Shown one piece after another: positions 1-7,974 of a stretch of 64,000 nt of DNA (position 1 is its first letter; every line of letters begins with the position of its first letter). The DNA comes from CAVONV01 sp963697355 (GTDB lineage: Bacteria; Acidobacteriota; Vicinamibacteria; Marinacidobacterales; DATDRI01): positions 124,001-188,000 of the forward strand of contig CAVONV010000021.1 in the NCBI GenBank assembly GCA_963697355.1. The letters run 5' to 3'. The translations under genes and the position numbers were made by a program. The notes beneath the pieces were generated by a model, which was given only the letters and a program-made list of their open reading frames with translations, did not search any database and was not told where the DNA came from.

Positions 1-93
1 ATTTGGCTCGCGCCCCAGTTTATCCACGATGCTGCGGTACTCGTCCCGCGTAAGGTTGTGAACCTCTAACAGATCGTCAAGTGATTGCTTCAT
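1..93 (-). CDS. purL: Phosphoribosylformylglycinamidine synthase subunit PurL (N-terminal fragment)
   Basis: Only the first 31 codons lie in the window; the gene runs off the left edge. The peptide has the typical PurL opening, with an LTRDEYR-type segment followed by LGREPN, which in the family precedes the ATP-grasp-like synthase core. PurL is the ATP-dependent synthetase that works with PurQ and PurS to make FGAM in purine synthesis. It follows purQ on the same strand after a 78-base repeat-rich spacer, and no strong Shine-Dalgarno precedes its ATG. Family is clear from gene order plus N-terminus; activity cannot be judged from a fragment. Confidence 0.85.
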   Translation of the reverse strand, partial: MKQSLDDLLEVHNLTRDEYRSIVDKLGREPN

Positions 94-95
94 TC

Positions 96-142
96 CAAGT
101 TCTTGATTCTCGAGTTCTTGAGTTCTCGGGTTCTTGAGTTCT
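96..142. repeat. Three short tandem repeats in the purQ-purL spacer
   Basis: Two adjacent 16-base copies (CGAGTTCTTGAGTTCT and CGGGTTCTTGAGTTCT) are preceded by a 15-base degenerate copy (CAAGTTCTTGATTCT). They fill most of the untranslated spacer between purQ and purL on the minus-strand mRNA. The copies are imperfect, so this looks like a slippage-derived spacer repeat; no function is evident. Confidence 0.7.
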
Positions 143-171
143 TCCGTTGAGCTCGGCTTTGTCGATTACGG

Positions 172-870
172 TCACCGAGCTTCAATCCACTTAATCAAGC
201 TTTCAAATAACTTTGTCCCATGATCTGTCCCTAACTCCGGTTCGTAGCAACGATCCGGATGGGGCATCATGCCTACCACGTTGCCCTGATCATTTCTGAT
301 GCCTGCTATATGGAGTAGAGCTCCGTTAGGATTGGCGTCTTCGCTCAGGTTGCCGTTCGAGTCGGTATATCGGAGCACGATGCGACCATTGGCCTCGAGA
401 TCGCCGAGAGTCTCGCTGTCGGCGAAGTAGTTACCCTCGGCATGCCCAATCGGCACACGTAGTAGCTCACCTTCCCGACAGGCAAAGGTGACCGGGGAGT
501 CCGCCTTCTCTACTCGCAAGTTCACGTATCGGCAGACGTAGTGAAGGCTCCGGTTGAGCAGCATTGCACCGGGCAAAAGTTTTGCTTCCTGCAAGATTTG
601 GAAGCCGTTGCAGATCCCGATGACCGGTTTGCCGTTTTCCGCGGCTTCCACGACTGGCTTCATGACGGGCGAAAAACGCGCAAGCGCGCCGGGTCTCAAA
701 TAGTCGCCATGGGCGAATCCTCCGGGAAGGATGATGGCGTCGAACCCGTCAAGAGAAGTCTCCTTGTGCCAAACGAGCTCTGCGTCCTGGTCGAGCACGT
801 CGGCCAGGGCATAGCGGACATCTTCCTCGCAGTTGGAGCCGGGAAAGACAACGACGGCGAAGCGCGGCAT
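172..870 (-). CDS. purQ: Phosphoribosylformylglycinamidine synthase subunit PurQ (glutaminase)
   Basis: A class I glutamine amidotransferase of 232 residues, the usual length for stand-alone PurQ. It hydrolyses glutamine and passes ammonia to PurL for FGAM formation. Visible landmarks are the PGGFAHGDYLRPG oxyanion loop near residues 49-61, the nucleophile Cys87 in GICNGFQIL, and the His204/Glu210 catalytic pair in MPHPDRCYEPELG. The ATG overlaps the purS stop by one base (TGATG), so the two are probably translationally coupled. Small PurS and PurQ subunits imply the three-part (PurSQL) enzyme rather than the large fused PurL. Confidence 0.96.
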   Translation of the reverse strand: MPRFAVVVFPGSNCEEDVRYALADVLDQDAELVWHKETSLDGFDAIILPGGFAHGDYLRPGALARFSPVMKPVVEAAENGKPVIGICNGFQILQEAKLLPGAMLLNRSLHYVCRYVNLRVEKADSPVTFACREGELLRVPIGHAEGNYFADSETLGDLEANGRIVLRYTDSNGNLSEDANPNGALLHIAGIRNDQGNVVGMMPHPDRCYEPELGTDHGTKLFESLIKWIEAR

Positions 871-1112
871 CAGTCGGCCACCTCGACGTCGAACGTCTCC
901 AATACGGGATTCGAGAGGACTCGCTCGGCGATCTCCCTCGCCTGGGATTCCGCCTCTTGACGGGATGTAGTTTCGAGCGAAAGCTCGAAGTGTTTCCCTT
1001 GACGGACCTCTTTGACGTTTCTGTATCCAAGCGTGTCCAGGGCGGCCCTGATCGTCTCACCCTGCGGATCGAGAACTTGCGACTTCAATCGAACAATGAC
1101 ATTGGCTTTCAA
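870..1112 (-). CDS. purS: Phosphoribosylformylglycinamidine synthase subunit PurS
   Basis: An 80-residue protein matching PurS, which bridges PurQ and PurL in the FGAM synthase complex. The sequence carries the family's VRLK opening, the LDPQGETIRAALDTLGY segment and the GKHFEL strand. The start is a TTG that overlaps the purB stop as TTGA; a GAGAGGG stretch lies about a dozen bases upstream. No in-frame ATG would keep the conserved N-terminus, so TTG is the best start. Confidence 0.93.
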   Translation of the reverse strand: MKANVIVRLKSQVLDPQGETIRAALDTLGYRNVKEVRQGKHFELSLETTSRQEAESQAREIAERVLSNPVLETFDVEVAD

Positions 1113-2407
1113 TTTTTGAAGACCCTCTCATAAATGGTGTCCACGTACTTGAGTTGACGATCGAGATCAAACGCGGCTTCCAACTCTGCGACGGAGAGCC
1201 ATTCTTTGATCTCGGGATCAGTAGTCAGGAGTGATTTGAAGTCTCCTTCACCTTCCCAAACCGCCATGGCGTTTCTCTGCACGATGCGGTAGGCATCCTC
1301 GCGCGACAGCCCCTTGGCCGCCAGCTCCAACAAGACCTGACCACTAAAGACCAATCCCTTCATGGAATCTAGGTTCTCTCGCATGCTCTCGGGATAGACG
1401 AGAAGCTCTTTGAGAACCTCGGTCGTGCGGCGACAAATGTGGTCGGTCAAGATGAAGCTCGAAGGAATGATCATCCTTTCGACCGAGGAGTGAGAAATGT
1501 CGCGCTCGTTCCACAATGCTACGTTCTCGAGTGCCGCCTGGAGATTTCCGCGGATGACACGGGCCAGGCCTGATATCTGCTCGCTCACGACGGGATTGCG
1601 TTTGTGAGGCATGGATGAGGAGCCTTTTTGCTTCTTGGAGAAGAATTCTTCCACCTCTCTGATCTCGGTGCGTTGAAGGCTCCTAATCTCGACGGCGATC
1701 TTGTCGAGCGAGCTGGCCAGGATGGCCAATGCGGAGAGCATTTCGGCGTGACGATCTCGCTGTAAGACTTGCGTGGAAATGGGAGCCGGAGTCAACCCGA
1801 GCTTCTTGCAAACCCTCTCTTCAATCGACGGGGGGAAGTGGCCGAAGGTGCCCACTGCACCCGAGAGCTTACCCACGGCGATTTGCTCTCGGGCGTGCGC
1901 CACGCGCTCGCGGTTTCGTTGCATCTCGGCGTACCAGAGCGCGAGTTTCAGGCCAAAGGTCATGGGCTCGGCATGAATGCCGTGAGTGCGTCCGACCATG
2001 ATGGTGCGTTTGTGCTCTTGGGCGCGGACCTCGAGGACCACCGACAAGGCCTCGATGTCGCGGAGAATGAGATCGGCGGCTTCCCGTAGTCTCAGCCCGA
2101 GAGCGGTGTCGACAACGTCGTAGCTGGTGAGTCCGAAGTGGAGAAAGCGAGCGGATTCTCCCACGTTTTCGGCGACCGCTTGGGTAAAGGCAACGACGTC
2201 GTGTTTGACTTCCCTTTCGATCTCATCGATGCGATCAATGGAGAAGGTCGACTTTTCGCGGAGATCACGCGCGGCCTCTTCTGGAATAATGCCATCTTCT
2301 GCCATGACATCAGCGGCTGCGAGCTCGACTTCCAGCCAGGTCTCGAACTTTCGTTGCTCGCTCCAGATGTGTCCCATTTCGGGTCGCGTGTATCGGTCAG
2401 TCAGCAT
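1109..2407 (-). CDS. purB: Adenylosuccinate lyase
   Basis: PurB cleaves SAICAR and adenylosuccinate to fumarate plus AICAR or AMP in purine synthesis. The product is 432 residues, normal for the short bacterial form. It shows the HFGLTSYDVVDTA segment near residues 90-101, the GRTHGIHA catalytic histidine region near residue 142, and the fumarate-lyase signature GSSSMPHKRNP near 262-271. An ATG nine codons further upstream is possible, but the chosen ATG has a GAGGGG Shine-Dalgarno five bases away. It heads purB-purS-purQ-purL; an 85-base gap separates it from the metallohydrolase upstream. Confidence 0.96.
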   Translation of the reverse strand: MLTDRYTRPEMGHIWSEQRKFETWLEVELAAADVMAEDGIIPEEAARDLREKSTFSIDRIDEIEREVKHDVVAFTQAVAENVGESARFLHFGLTSYDVVDTALGLRLREAADLILRDIEALSVVLEVRAQEHKRTIMVGRTHGIHAEPMTFGLKLALWYAEMQRNRERVAHAREQIAVGKLSGAVGTFGHFPPSIEERVCKKLGLTPAPISTQVLQRDRHAEMLSALAILASSLDKIAVEIRSLQRTEIREVEEFFSKKQKGSSSMPHKRNPVVSEQISGLARVIRGNLQAALENVALWNERDISHSSVERMIIPSSFILTDHICRRTTEVLKELLVYPESMRENLDSMKGLVFSGQVLLELAAKGLSREDAYRIVQRNAMAVWEGEGDFKSLLTTDPEIKEWLSVAELEAAFDLDRQLKYVDTIYERVFKN

Positions 2408-2492
2408 GTTATCCCCTCGCGTACAAGTTCGCACGCCCGTTTTGTTCCCGGGATCTCAATGTGAGGCACGTTGCTTTTTCCACGTTCTTTTT

Positions 2493-3323
2493 CTAGAAGG
2501 CGAGGACTCCCTGGGCTTCGGTAACCGTCGCCGACCGACGTTCGGTCACCCGCACAAGTCGAGTGGGTCGATCCTGGTGGCATACGTGGATAGCGAGTCC
2601 TGCGTCGCCCCTTCGCTGGAGCGCCGTTCGCGCGGATTCGAGTGCCAAGCTCTCGTGGTTGTTGGTTCGAGATAGGTGCGCCAGGACCAGCTGGTGGACC
2701 GAGTCGGGGAGTCGATTTTCGATATAGCGGGCCAGTGCTTCATTGGATAGGTGTCCGTAACGGCTGCCCACACGTTGCTTCAATGACTCTGGATAGGGTC
2801 CTCGTCTCAACATATCCACGTCGTGGTTCGACTCGATGAGAACAACTTGGCTGCCCTGCAAGCTCTCCTCGACCGGTCTCGAGATGTGCCCGATATCCGT
2901 CACGTGGGAGAAGACGATTCGTCCGCGGCGGAACCTAAAGGATACGGGTTCTCGTGCATCGTGGGGCGTCGGGAAGACTTCCACGACGAGTCGGCGGAGC
3001 TTCAGACTTTGGTCCGCTTTGAGTCGTAGCCAGTCGACCTTGCCGTTGAGGTTCTTCCGCAGTGCTCGAAAGGTGCCCTCGGTCGAATAGACGGGTACGC
3101 GATGCTTGCTGGCAAACCTTGGGGCTCCCTTGACGTGGTCTTGGTGCTCGTGCGTCAATAGGATCGCATTGATGGAGCTGGGCAAAACGCCTATGGAGGC
3201 TAAACGCCTCTCGAGCTCTCGACAGGAGAGACCCGCATCGACAAGGACGTTCTCGGTACCGTCAGAGACAAACGTGACATTGCCGGCGCTTCCACTGGCA
3301 AGGACTGAGATCAGGAGACCGAT
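2493..3323 (-). CDS. YycJ/WalJ-like metallo-beta-lactamase-fold hydrolase with a non-standard start
   Basis: A metallo-beta-lactamase-fold protein of the YycJ type, a family of nucleases or phosphodiesterases with uncertain physiological substrates. The metal motif LLTHEHQDHVKG is clear, and later HD and H residues (VTDIGH, LAHLSR) fit the fold. The conserved N-terminus (ISVLASGSAGNVTFVSDG, then VLVDAGLS) lies upstream of the first ATG/GTG/TTG-type codon, so the gene must start further up. The open frame there has no ATG, GTG or TTG. An ATC at 3323-3321 lies seven bases after a strong GGAGGGGG site, and a CTG lies at 3314-3312. I give the ATC position, making 276 residues. Family confident; start uncertain. 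Confidence 0.8.
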   Translation of the reverse strand: MGLLISVLASGSAGNVTFVSDGTENVLVDAGLSCRELERRLASIGVLPSSINAILLTHEHQDHVKGAPRFASKHRVPVYSTEGTFRALRKNLNGKVDWLRLKADQSLKLRRLVVEVFPTPHDAREPVSFRFRRGRIVFSHVTDIGHISRPVEESLQGSQVVLIESNHDVDMLRRGPYPESLKQRVGSRYGHLSNEALARYIENRLPDSVHQLVLAHLSRTNNHESLALESARTALQRRGDAGLAIHVCHQDRPTRLVRVTERRSATVTEAQGVLAF

Positions 3324-3439
3324 GGCGAATCCCCCTCCCGTACGAGCTGACTCTCGTCGTCCGCGGTGATGGTTCCAGAAATCATGGCACGGCTATTATG
3401 CACCGAAAACCCTTCTCTGGTGCCCACAAAGTTGCTCTC

Positions 3440-4696
3440 TCATGCGACCAATGTCTCTCCCAACTTCTCGAGTGGTGATAGTTTCCCGACCGCCGTGAAG
3501 GCGAGGAATCTTCCTTCGATCAACTCCGTCGCCAAATTCAGTACCTGTTCTTGAGTGACACTCTCTACTCGGTTGAGGATTTCTTCTATCGGGATGTGCC
3601 GGCCGAAGACCATCTCGTGTCTGGCCAGTTGGGACATGCGCGAGCCGGAACCTTCCAACCCGAGCAAGATACTGCCTTTGAGGTGGTCCTTGGTTCGGCG
3701 TAGCTCTTGCTTCGTGACGGGGTCCTTCTTGATTCTCCTGAGCTCGGCCATGACGAGATCGATGACCTGCGTCACGTTCTCAGGGCTCGTGCCCGCATAG
3801 ATCGTCAGGTTGCCGGCATCCCGGTAGCTGGTAATCCCGGAGAAGACGCTGTAGGCAAGCCCGCGCTCCTCACGTATGACTTGGAAGAGCCTCGAGCTCA
3901 TCGTGCCACCGAGGAGCGTACTCAAAACATACCCGACGTAGCGATCTTCGTGTGTCTGATGGGGGGCGATCGTTCCGATGACCAAGTGCACTTGCTCGAT
4001 GTCCTTTTCCTTGCAGCGAATGGCGGTCTGGACCCGTGGCGGGGACTCGTCGAAGGGACTCGGCCGCAGCTGGAGAGCATCGAAATGCCGGTGAAGGAGG
4101 TCGACAAAGTGTTCATGCTCCAAGTGGCCCGCTGCAGAGATCACTAGGTTTTGTGGTGTGTAGGCTTCCCGGAAGAATCGGAGCAAGTCCTGGCGCTGGA
4201 AACGGCTGACGCTTTCGCGGCTTCCAAGAATGGATCGGCCCAGCGGATGATCGGGCCAAAAGGACTCCGTAAAGATCTCATGGGCTAGATCGTCGTAGGT
4301 GTCCTCGACCATCTTGATCTCCTCGAGAATGACTTTGCGTTCTCGCTCGATCTCTTCGGGGTCGAATCTCGGGTTGAGGACGATGTCGGACAGTAAGTCC
4401 ATCACTACGGGCAGATGTTCGTCCAAAACCTTGGCGTGGAAGCTGGCATATTCCTTTGTGGTAAAGGCATCGGATTGACCACCAATGGCATCTAGCTCCT
4501 GCGCTATCTGGACTTGGCTTCTCCGAATCGTTCCCTTGAACACCATGTGCTCTATGAAATGAGAAATGCCGCTGTCCTCGAGCTTCTCGTGTCGGCTACC
4601 CCTTTTGAGCCATATACCCACGGCTACCGAACGAATGTCGGACATGGTCTCTGTGAGGACCGTCAGTCCGTTGTCCAAAATCTCTTTTCGAATCAT
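3440..4696 (-). CDS. M16-family zinc metallopeptidase (processing-peptidase-like)
   Basis: A 418-residue insulinase/M16 peptidase, similar in size to PepR/YmxG and mitochondrial processing peptidase beta. The inverted zinc motif HFIEH at residues 46-50 is intact, and the downstream acidic stretch EERKVILEEIKMVEDTYDD-like region near 115-135 supplies the expected third metal-binding glutamate. A glycine-rich segment (LLGGTMSSRLFQVIREERGLAYSV) matches the C-terminal inactive half. It is likely cytosolic, as no signal peptide is seen. It sits 116 bases upstream of the YycJ-like gene, on the same strand, and may be the first gene of the purB transcript. Confidence 0.9.
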   Translation of the reverse strand: MIRKEILDNGLTVLTETMSDIRSVAVGIWLKRGSRHEKLEDSGISHFIEHMVFKGTIRRSQVQIAQELDAIGGQSDAFTTKEYASFHAKVLDEHLPVVMDLLSDIVLNPRFDPEEIERERKVILEEIKMVEDTYDDLAHEIFTESFWPDHPLGRSILGSRESVSRFQRQDLLRFFREAYTPQNLVISAAGHLEHEHFVDLLHRHFDALQLRPSPFDESPPRVQTAIRCKEKDIEQVHLVIGTIAPHQTHEDRYVGYVLSTLLGGTMSSRLFQVIREERGLAYSVFSGITSYRDAGNLTIYAGTSPENVTQVIDLVMAELRRIKKDPVTKQELRRTKDHLKGSILLGLEGSGSRMSQLARHEMVFGRHIPIEEILNRVESVTQEQVLNLATELIEGRFLAFTAVGKLSPLEKLGETLVA

Positions 4697-4878
4697 TGAC
4701 TTGATACACCCCGACCCATTGAGCCTTCATGGAAGCCCCGGAGATTAGCATAGCCCATCCCGCCGGTCAATCTGACCAGAAGCCGTCGGCCGGTGACCAG
4801 TGACCAGCATCCGCACGGCCGGGACGTCCACCGCATCGGAGACTAACTTCGTGCGAATGCCCCTTGCCCCTTGCCCCA

Positions 4879-4901
4879 GCCCGTGCCCGGGGGAAGCTAG
4901 T
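4879..4901 (+). repeat. 23-base direct repeat, copy 1 (copy 2 at 5014-5036)
   Basis: The segment GCCCGTGCCCGGGGGAAGCT plus AGT recurs 135 bases downstream at 5014-5036 as GCCCGTTCCCGTGGGAAGTT plus AGT. The two agree at 20 of 23 positions. Both lie in untranslated spacer, so coding constraint does not explain the match. Confidence 0.7.
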
Positions 4902-5040
4902 AGAAAGGAGAAAGGAGAAAGTGGATCACCCAAGCCTGGTAGATTCCAGAGGTCAGTCAGAGCTCATCAGCACACCCGGCCTGCGAGGCACAGATTCGTT
5001 CGGCTGCCTGCATGCCCGTTCCCGTGGGAAGTTAGTTGGA

Positions 5041-5072
5041 AGTGGCCAGTTAGCTTCTGGCCTCTGGCCACT
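5041..5072. repeat. Inverted repeat (AGTGGCCAG / CTGGCCACT) upstream of rlmN
   Basis: Two perfect 9-base arms at 5041-5049 and 5064-5072 enclose a 14-base loop that itself contains CTGGCC-like sequence. It ends 36 bases before the rlmN GTG, so as RNA it would fold in the leader. It could equally be a dispersed palindromic repeat. There is no T-run, so a terminator is unlikely. Confidence 0.6.
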
Positions 5073-5108
5073 CACAGAGATACGAGAAGAGCGTGCTACC
5101 ATGGGTCC

Positions 5109-6179
5109 GTGGACGAACGACGTAACCTCTTTGGATTGAGGCGCGAAGAGCTCGAGGCCGCCATTGTTGAGATGGGGTTGCCTCCGTATCGCGCCCGGCA
5201 AATCTATCGGGCCATGTACGCCCGTAGGGTTGCCGGCTTCCATGAGATGACGGATCTGTCGAAGTCACTCCGCGAGGATCTAGAAAAGAGCTTCTGCATT
5301 TGCCGTCCAGAGATTGCGAAACATCAAAGCTCAGAAGACGGCACCATCAAGTATGTCTTCTCCCTCGATGATGGACATACGGTGGAGGCCGTTTACATTC
5401 CAGACACCTCGTCCGGGAACTCGTCCGATACTCCTTCACGGGTCACACTGTGTTTGTCGACTCAGGTGGGTTGCCCACTCGCCTGTTCGTTTTGTTTTTC
5501 GGGTACGATTCCTTTTGCCCGCAACCTCACCGTGGGGGAAATCCTCGGGCAGTTCGTTGGTGTGATGGAGGAGAACCCCCAATCTCCGCCTCGTGTCAAC
5601 GTCGTCTACATGGGGATGGGAGAGCCGCTTTTGAACGCGAAAGCTGTTTTGGGTTCCCTGGAGGTGTTGACCGACTCCAACGCGCTTGCGGTCTCTCCAC
5701 GCAGAGTCACTGTGTCGACCGCGGGGCTCGTGAAAGAGATCGAGTCGTTCTTCCGGGAAGCACCAACGGTCGGCCTGGCTGTCAGCCTTCACGCCACCGA
5801 CGACGGCCTTCGTGGGCGCCTCATGCCGATCAACCGAAAGTTCCCCATCGAGAAGCTAATGGAGGCTATCCGCCGTTTGCCCCTTCCTCGTCGCCGCAAG
5901 ATCACGTTCGAGTATGTGTTGCTGGGAGGGGAGAACGACTCAGAACAGCATGCCTTCAAGTTAGCGCTTTTGCTTCGGGGCGCCAAGGCCAAAATCAACT
6001 TGATTGCCTATAATCCTTGGCCCGGGGCGCCGCACAAGGCTTCCTCGTCAGCCGCCACGGAGCGCTTCATGAAGGTCTTGATAGACAAAGGCTACACGGT
6101 GAGCTTGCGGCAAAGCCGCGGTGCGGATATCCTCGCCGCTTGTGGCCAGCTAGCCGGCGGGGACCCAGCCTTTTCCTGA
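5109..6179 (+). CDS. rlmN: Dual-specificity RNA methyltransferase RlmN
   Basis: A radical SAM enzyme that methylates C2 of adenosine in 23S rRNA (A2503) and some tRNAs. The 356-residue product has the iron-sulfur triad C122-x3-C126-x2-C129 (CPLACSFC), the GMGEPLLN motif, and the two catalytic cysteines at about C115 and C345 (LAACGQLA). The GTG at 5109 opens MDERRNLFGLRREELE, which matches the family N-terminus. The frame stays open for 103 more codons upstream, but that part is low-complexity spacer. The 3' end overlaps convergent purE by 30 bases. Confidence 0.94.
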   Translation: MDERRNLFGLRREELEAAIVEMGLPPYRARQIYRAMYARRVAGFHEMTDLSKSLREDLEKSFCICRPEIAKHQSSEDGTIKYVFSLDDGHTVEAVYIPDTSSGNSSDTPSRVTLCLSTQVGCPLACSFCFSGTIPFARNLTVGEILGQFVGVMEENPQSPPRVNVVYMGMGEPLLNAKAVLGSLEVLTDSNALAVSPRRVTVSTAGLVKEIESFFREAPTVGLAVSLHATDDGLRGRLMPINRKFPIEKLMEAIRRLPLPRRRKITFEYVLLGGENDSEQHAFKLALLLRGAKAKINLIAYNPWPGAPHKASSSAATERFMKVLIDKGYTVSLRQSRGADILAACGQLAGGDPAFS

Positions 6180-6665
6180 GATCGCATCCGAAGCTGCTTC
6201 GACGCCGGAGGCCTTGCGAGAACGCCAGGTCGAGATCCGTTCACTCAATTCTTTGTCCTGAAGAGCAAGGATTTGAGCCGCCAAGAACGCTGCGTTGGTC
6301 GCCCCTGCTTTGCCGACAGCCATGGTGGCCACGGGGAATCCGGCGGGCATTTGCACGGTTGCCAGCAGAGCGTCGAATCCCTGAAGCGGCGTGGAGGCCA
6401 AGGGTACGCCGATGACCGGAAGGGGAGTTCTAGAAGCCAGAGCGCCAGCGAGATGCGCTGCGGCACCTGCACCCGCAATGATGACTTGGATGCCGCGCGA
6501 GGCCGCTTCGGTGGCGAACTGGGCACTTCTTTCGGGGGTGCGATGAGCCGAGTAAATGCCGAACTCGAAGGGTACTTTTAGATCCCGAAGCACTTTGGCG
6601 GACTCTTCCATGACCTCGGCGTCGGAATTACTGCCCATGACGATTGCTACTTGCGGATGACTCAT
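6150..6665 (-). CDS. purE: N5-carboxyaminoimidazole ribonucleotide mutase
   Basis: A class I PurE of 171 residues that converts N5-CAIR to CAIR in purine synthesis. The diagnostic GSNSD at residues 11-15, SAHRTP and the glycine/alanine-rich GAGAAAHLAG loop are present. The ATG at 6665 is chosen over an upstream in-frame start because the family begins just before VAIVMGSNSD. It follows purD by seven bases on the same strand, giving a purD-purE pair. No purK is seen nearby; the partner must be elsewhere. About 15-20 residues of C-terminal extension overlap convergent rlmN. Confidence 0.95.
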   Translation of the reverse strand: MSHPQVAIVMGSNSDAEVMEESAKVLRDLKVPFEFGIYSAHRTPERSAQFATEAASRGIQVIIAGAGAAAHLAGALASRTPLPVIGVPLASTPLQGFDALLATVQMPAGFPVATMAVGKAGATNAAFLAAQILALQDKELSERISTWRSRKASGVEAASDAISGKGWVPAG

Positions 6666-6672
6666 GATGTCT

Positions 6673-7974
6673 CTACGTTCCTCCCTCGATTCGGGCCAGG
6701 GCTTTTCGCCCAATGTCCCTTCGGTATTGCGCGCCCTCGAACCGGAGCTCGGCAACGGCATTATAGGTCCGTTCGATCGCTTGTTTGAGGTTTTGACCGA
6801 GGCCTGTTACTCCCAGCACTCTCCCCCCTGCGGTGACAAGTTGGTCGTCAACCATCTTTGTTCCGGCATGAAAGGCATGGACGGACTCAGCGACTTCGAC
6901 TCCTCGATCGTTGGATAGGCCTTGGATGGGCTTGCCGGTCTCGTAGTGACCCGGGTAGCCGGCGGAAGCCATCACCACGGTGACCGCTGGCTCACGGCTC
7001 CATTCGAGCTTGTGCTGATCCAGGTGACCGTCGGCCGCTTCTTTGAGCAAGGGCAACAAGTCGGCTTTGAGTCTCGGGAGTATGACCTGGGTTTCGGGGT
7101 CTCCGAAACGCACGTTGTACTCGAGCACCTTGGGGCCCTCCTTGGTGATCATCAAACCGCAGTACAAAACGCCTTGATAGCGGCGGCCATCCTCAGCCAT
7201 ACCGGAAATCGTAGGGATGACAATTTCGCGGACAACACGCTTGAGTGTTTCGGCATTCAAGATGGTTGCGGGACTGATACACCCCATACCCCCGGTGTTG
7301 GGTCCTTTGTCATCGTCGAATGCGGTTTTGTAGTCTTGAGCCGAAGCGAGAGGAAGAACCTTGCTGCCGTCTGAAAGCGCAAAGAAGGAGACTTCGTCAC
7401 CGGTCAAACACTCCTCCAGCACCAACCGGTCCCCGGCACTACCGTGAGCCCGCTCTTTCATCAGCTTCTCGATGGCAGCGCGAGCTTCATCCGCGGATGT
7501 GGCCACCGTGACGCCCTTGCCTGAGGCCAATCCATCCGCTTTCACGACCAACGGCCAACCTATCTCTCCGTTCTTGATCACCGCTTCTGCTTCGTCCAGC
7601 GAGTTGGCGATCCGATAGTTGGCCGTCGGAATGTTGTAACGGCTCATGAAGTCCTTTGCGAACGCCTTGCTCCCCTCGAGCTCGGCAGCAGCTCGGGTCG
7701 GCCCGAAAACTCTGAGCTCCCGCTTGTGAAACTCGTCGGCCAAGCCCAACATGAGGGGAAGCTCCGGTCCCACGACGGTGAGATCTACGGAGAGCTCCTC
7801 TACGAAGTCGGCGAGCCCCACGATATCGGACGGGTCGATTGGGACACAGTCAGCTAGAGAAGTCATCCCCGGATTGCCGGGTGCACAGTAGAGGTCAGAG
7901 ACGATCGGACTGTGACTCAGTTTCCAGGCAAGTGCGTGCTCACGTCCTCCTGAGCCAACGACCAGAACCTTCAT
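6673..7974 (-). CDS. purD: Phosphoribosylamine-glycine ligase
   Basis: The ATP-grasp enzyme that joins glycine to phosphoribosylamine. The 433-residue product begins MKVLVVGSGGREHALAWKL, the standard PurD N-terminus, and continues with the PGNPGM loop, the FGPTRAAAELEGSKAF segment, the KADGLASGKGV ATP-grasp motif and the NVRFGDPETQ metal-binding motif. Length is normal. A GGAG site lies just upstream of the ATG. It is divergent from rpsU across a 404-base spacer and leads into purE. Confidence 0.96.
   Translation of the reverse strand: MKVLVVGSGGREHALAWKLSHSPIVSDLYCAPGNPGMTSLADCVPIDPSDIVGLADFVEELSVDLTVVGPELPLMLGLADEFHKRELRVFGPTRAAAELEGSKAFAKDFMSRYNIPTANYRIANSLDEAEAVIKNGEIGWPLVVKADGLASGKGVTVATSADEARAAIEKLMKERAHGSAGDRLVLEECLTGDEVSFFALSDGSKVLPLASAQDYKTAFDDDKGPNTGGMGCISPATILNAETLKRVVREIVIPTISGMAEDGRRYQGVLYCGLMITKEGPKVLEYNVRFGDPETQVILPRLKADLLPLLKEAADGHLDQHKLEWSREPAVTVVMASAGYPGHYETGKPIQGLSNDRGVEVAESVHAFHAGTKMVDDQLVTAGGRVLGVTGLGQNLKQAIERTYNAVAELRFEGAQYRRDIGRKALARIEGGT

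Larger units (their letters stand above)
4697..5108. other. 412-base non-coding, repeat-rich spacer between divergent genes
   Basis: This lies between the divergent M16 peptidase and rlmN. An open frame continues from rlmN through it but has no protein-like character. It holds C-rich runs (CCCCTTGCCCCTTGCCCC), a GAAAGGAGAAAGGAGAAA run, a palindrome GGTCAATCTGACC at 4764-4776, paired 23-base direct repeats and a 9-base inverted repeat. Promoters for both flanking genes must lie here, but I cannot pick a convincing -35/-10 pair. Confidence 0.6.

Noticed and set aside
4800..5108. 103-codon upstream extension of the rlmN frame
   Set aside because: Composition is repeat-rich spacer and unlike RlmN N-termini. 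The GTG at 5109 gives the conserved start, so the open frame is chance.
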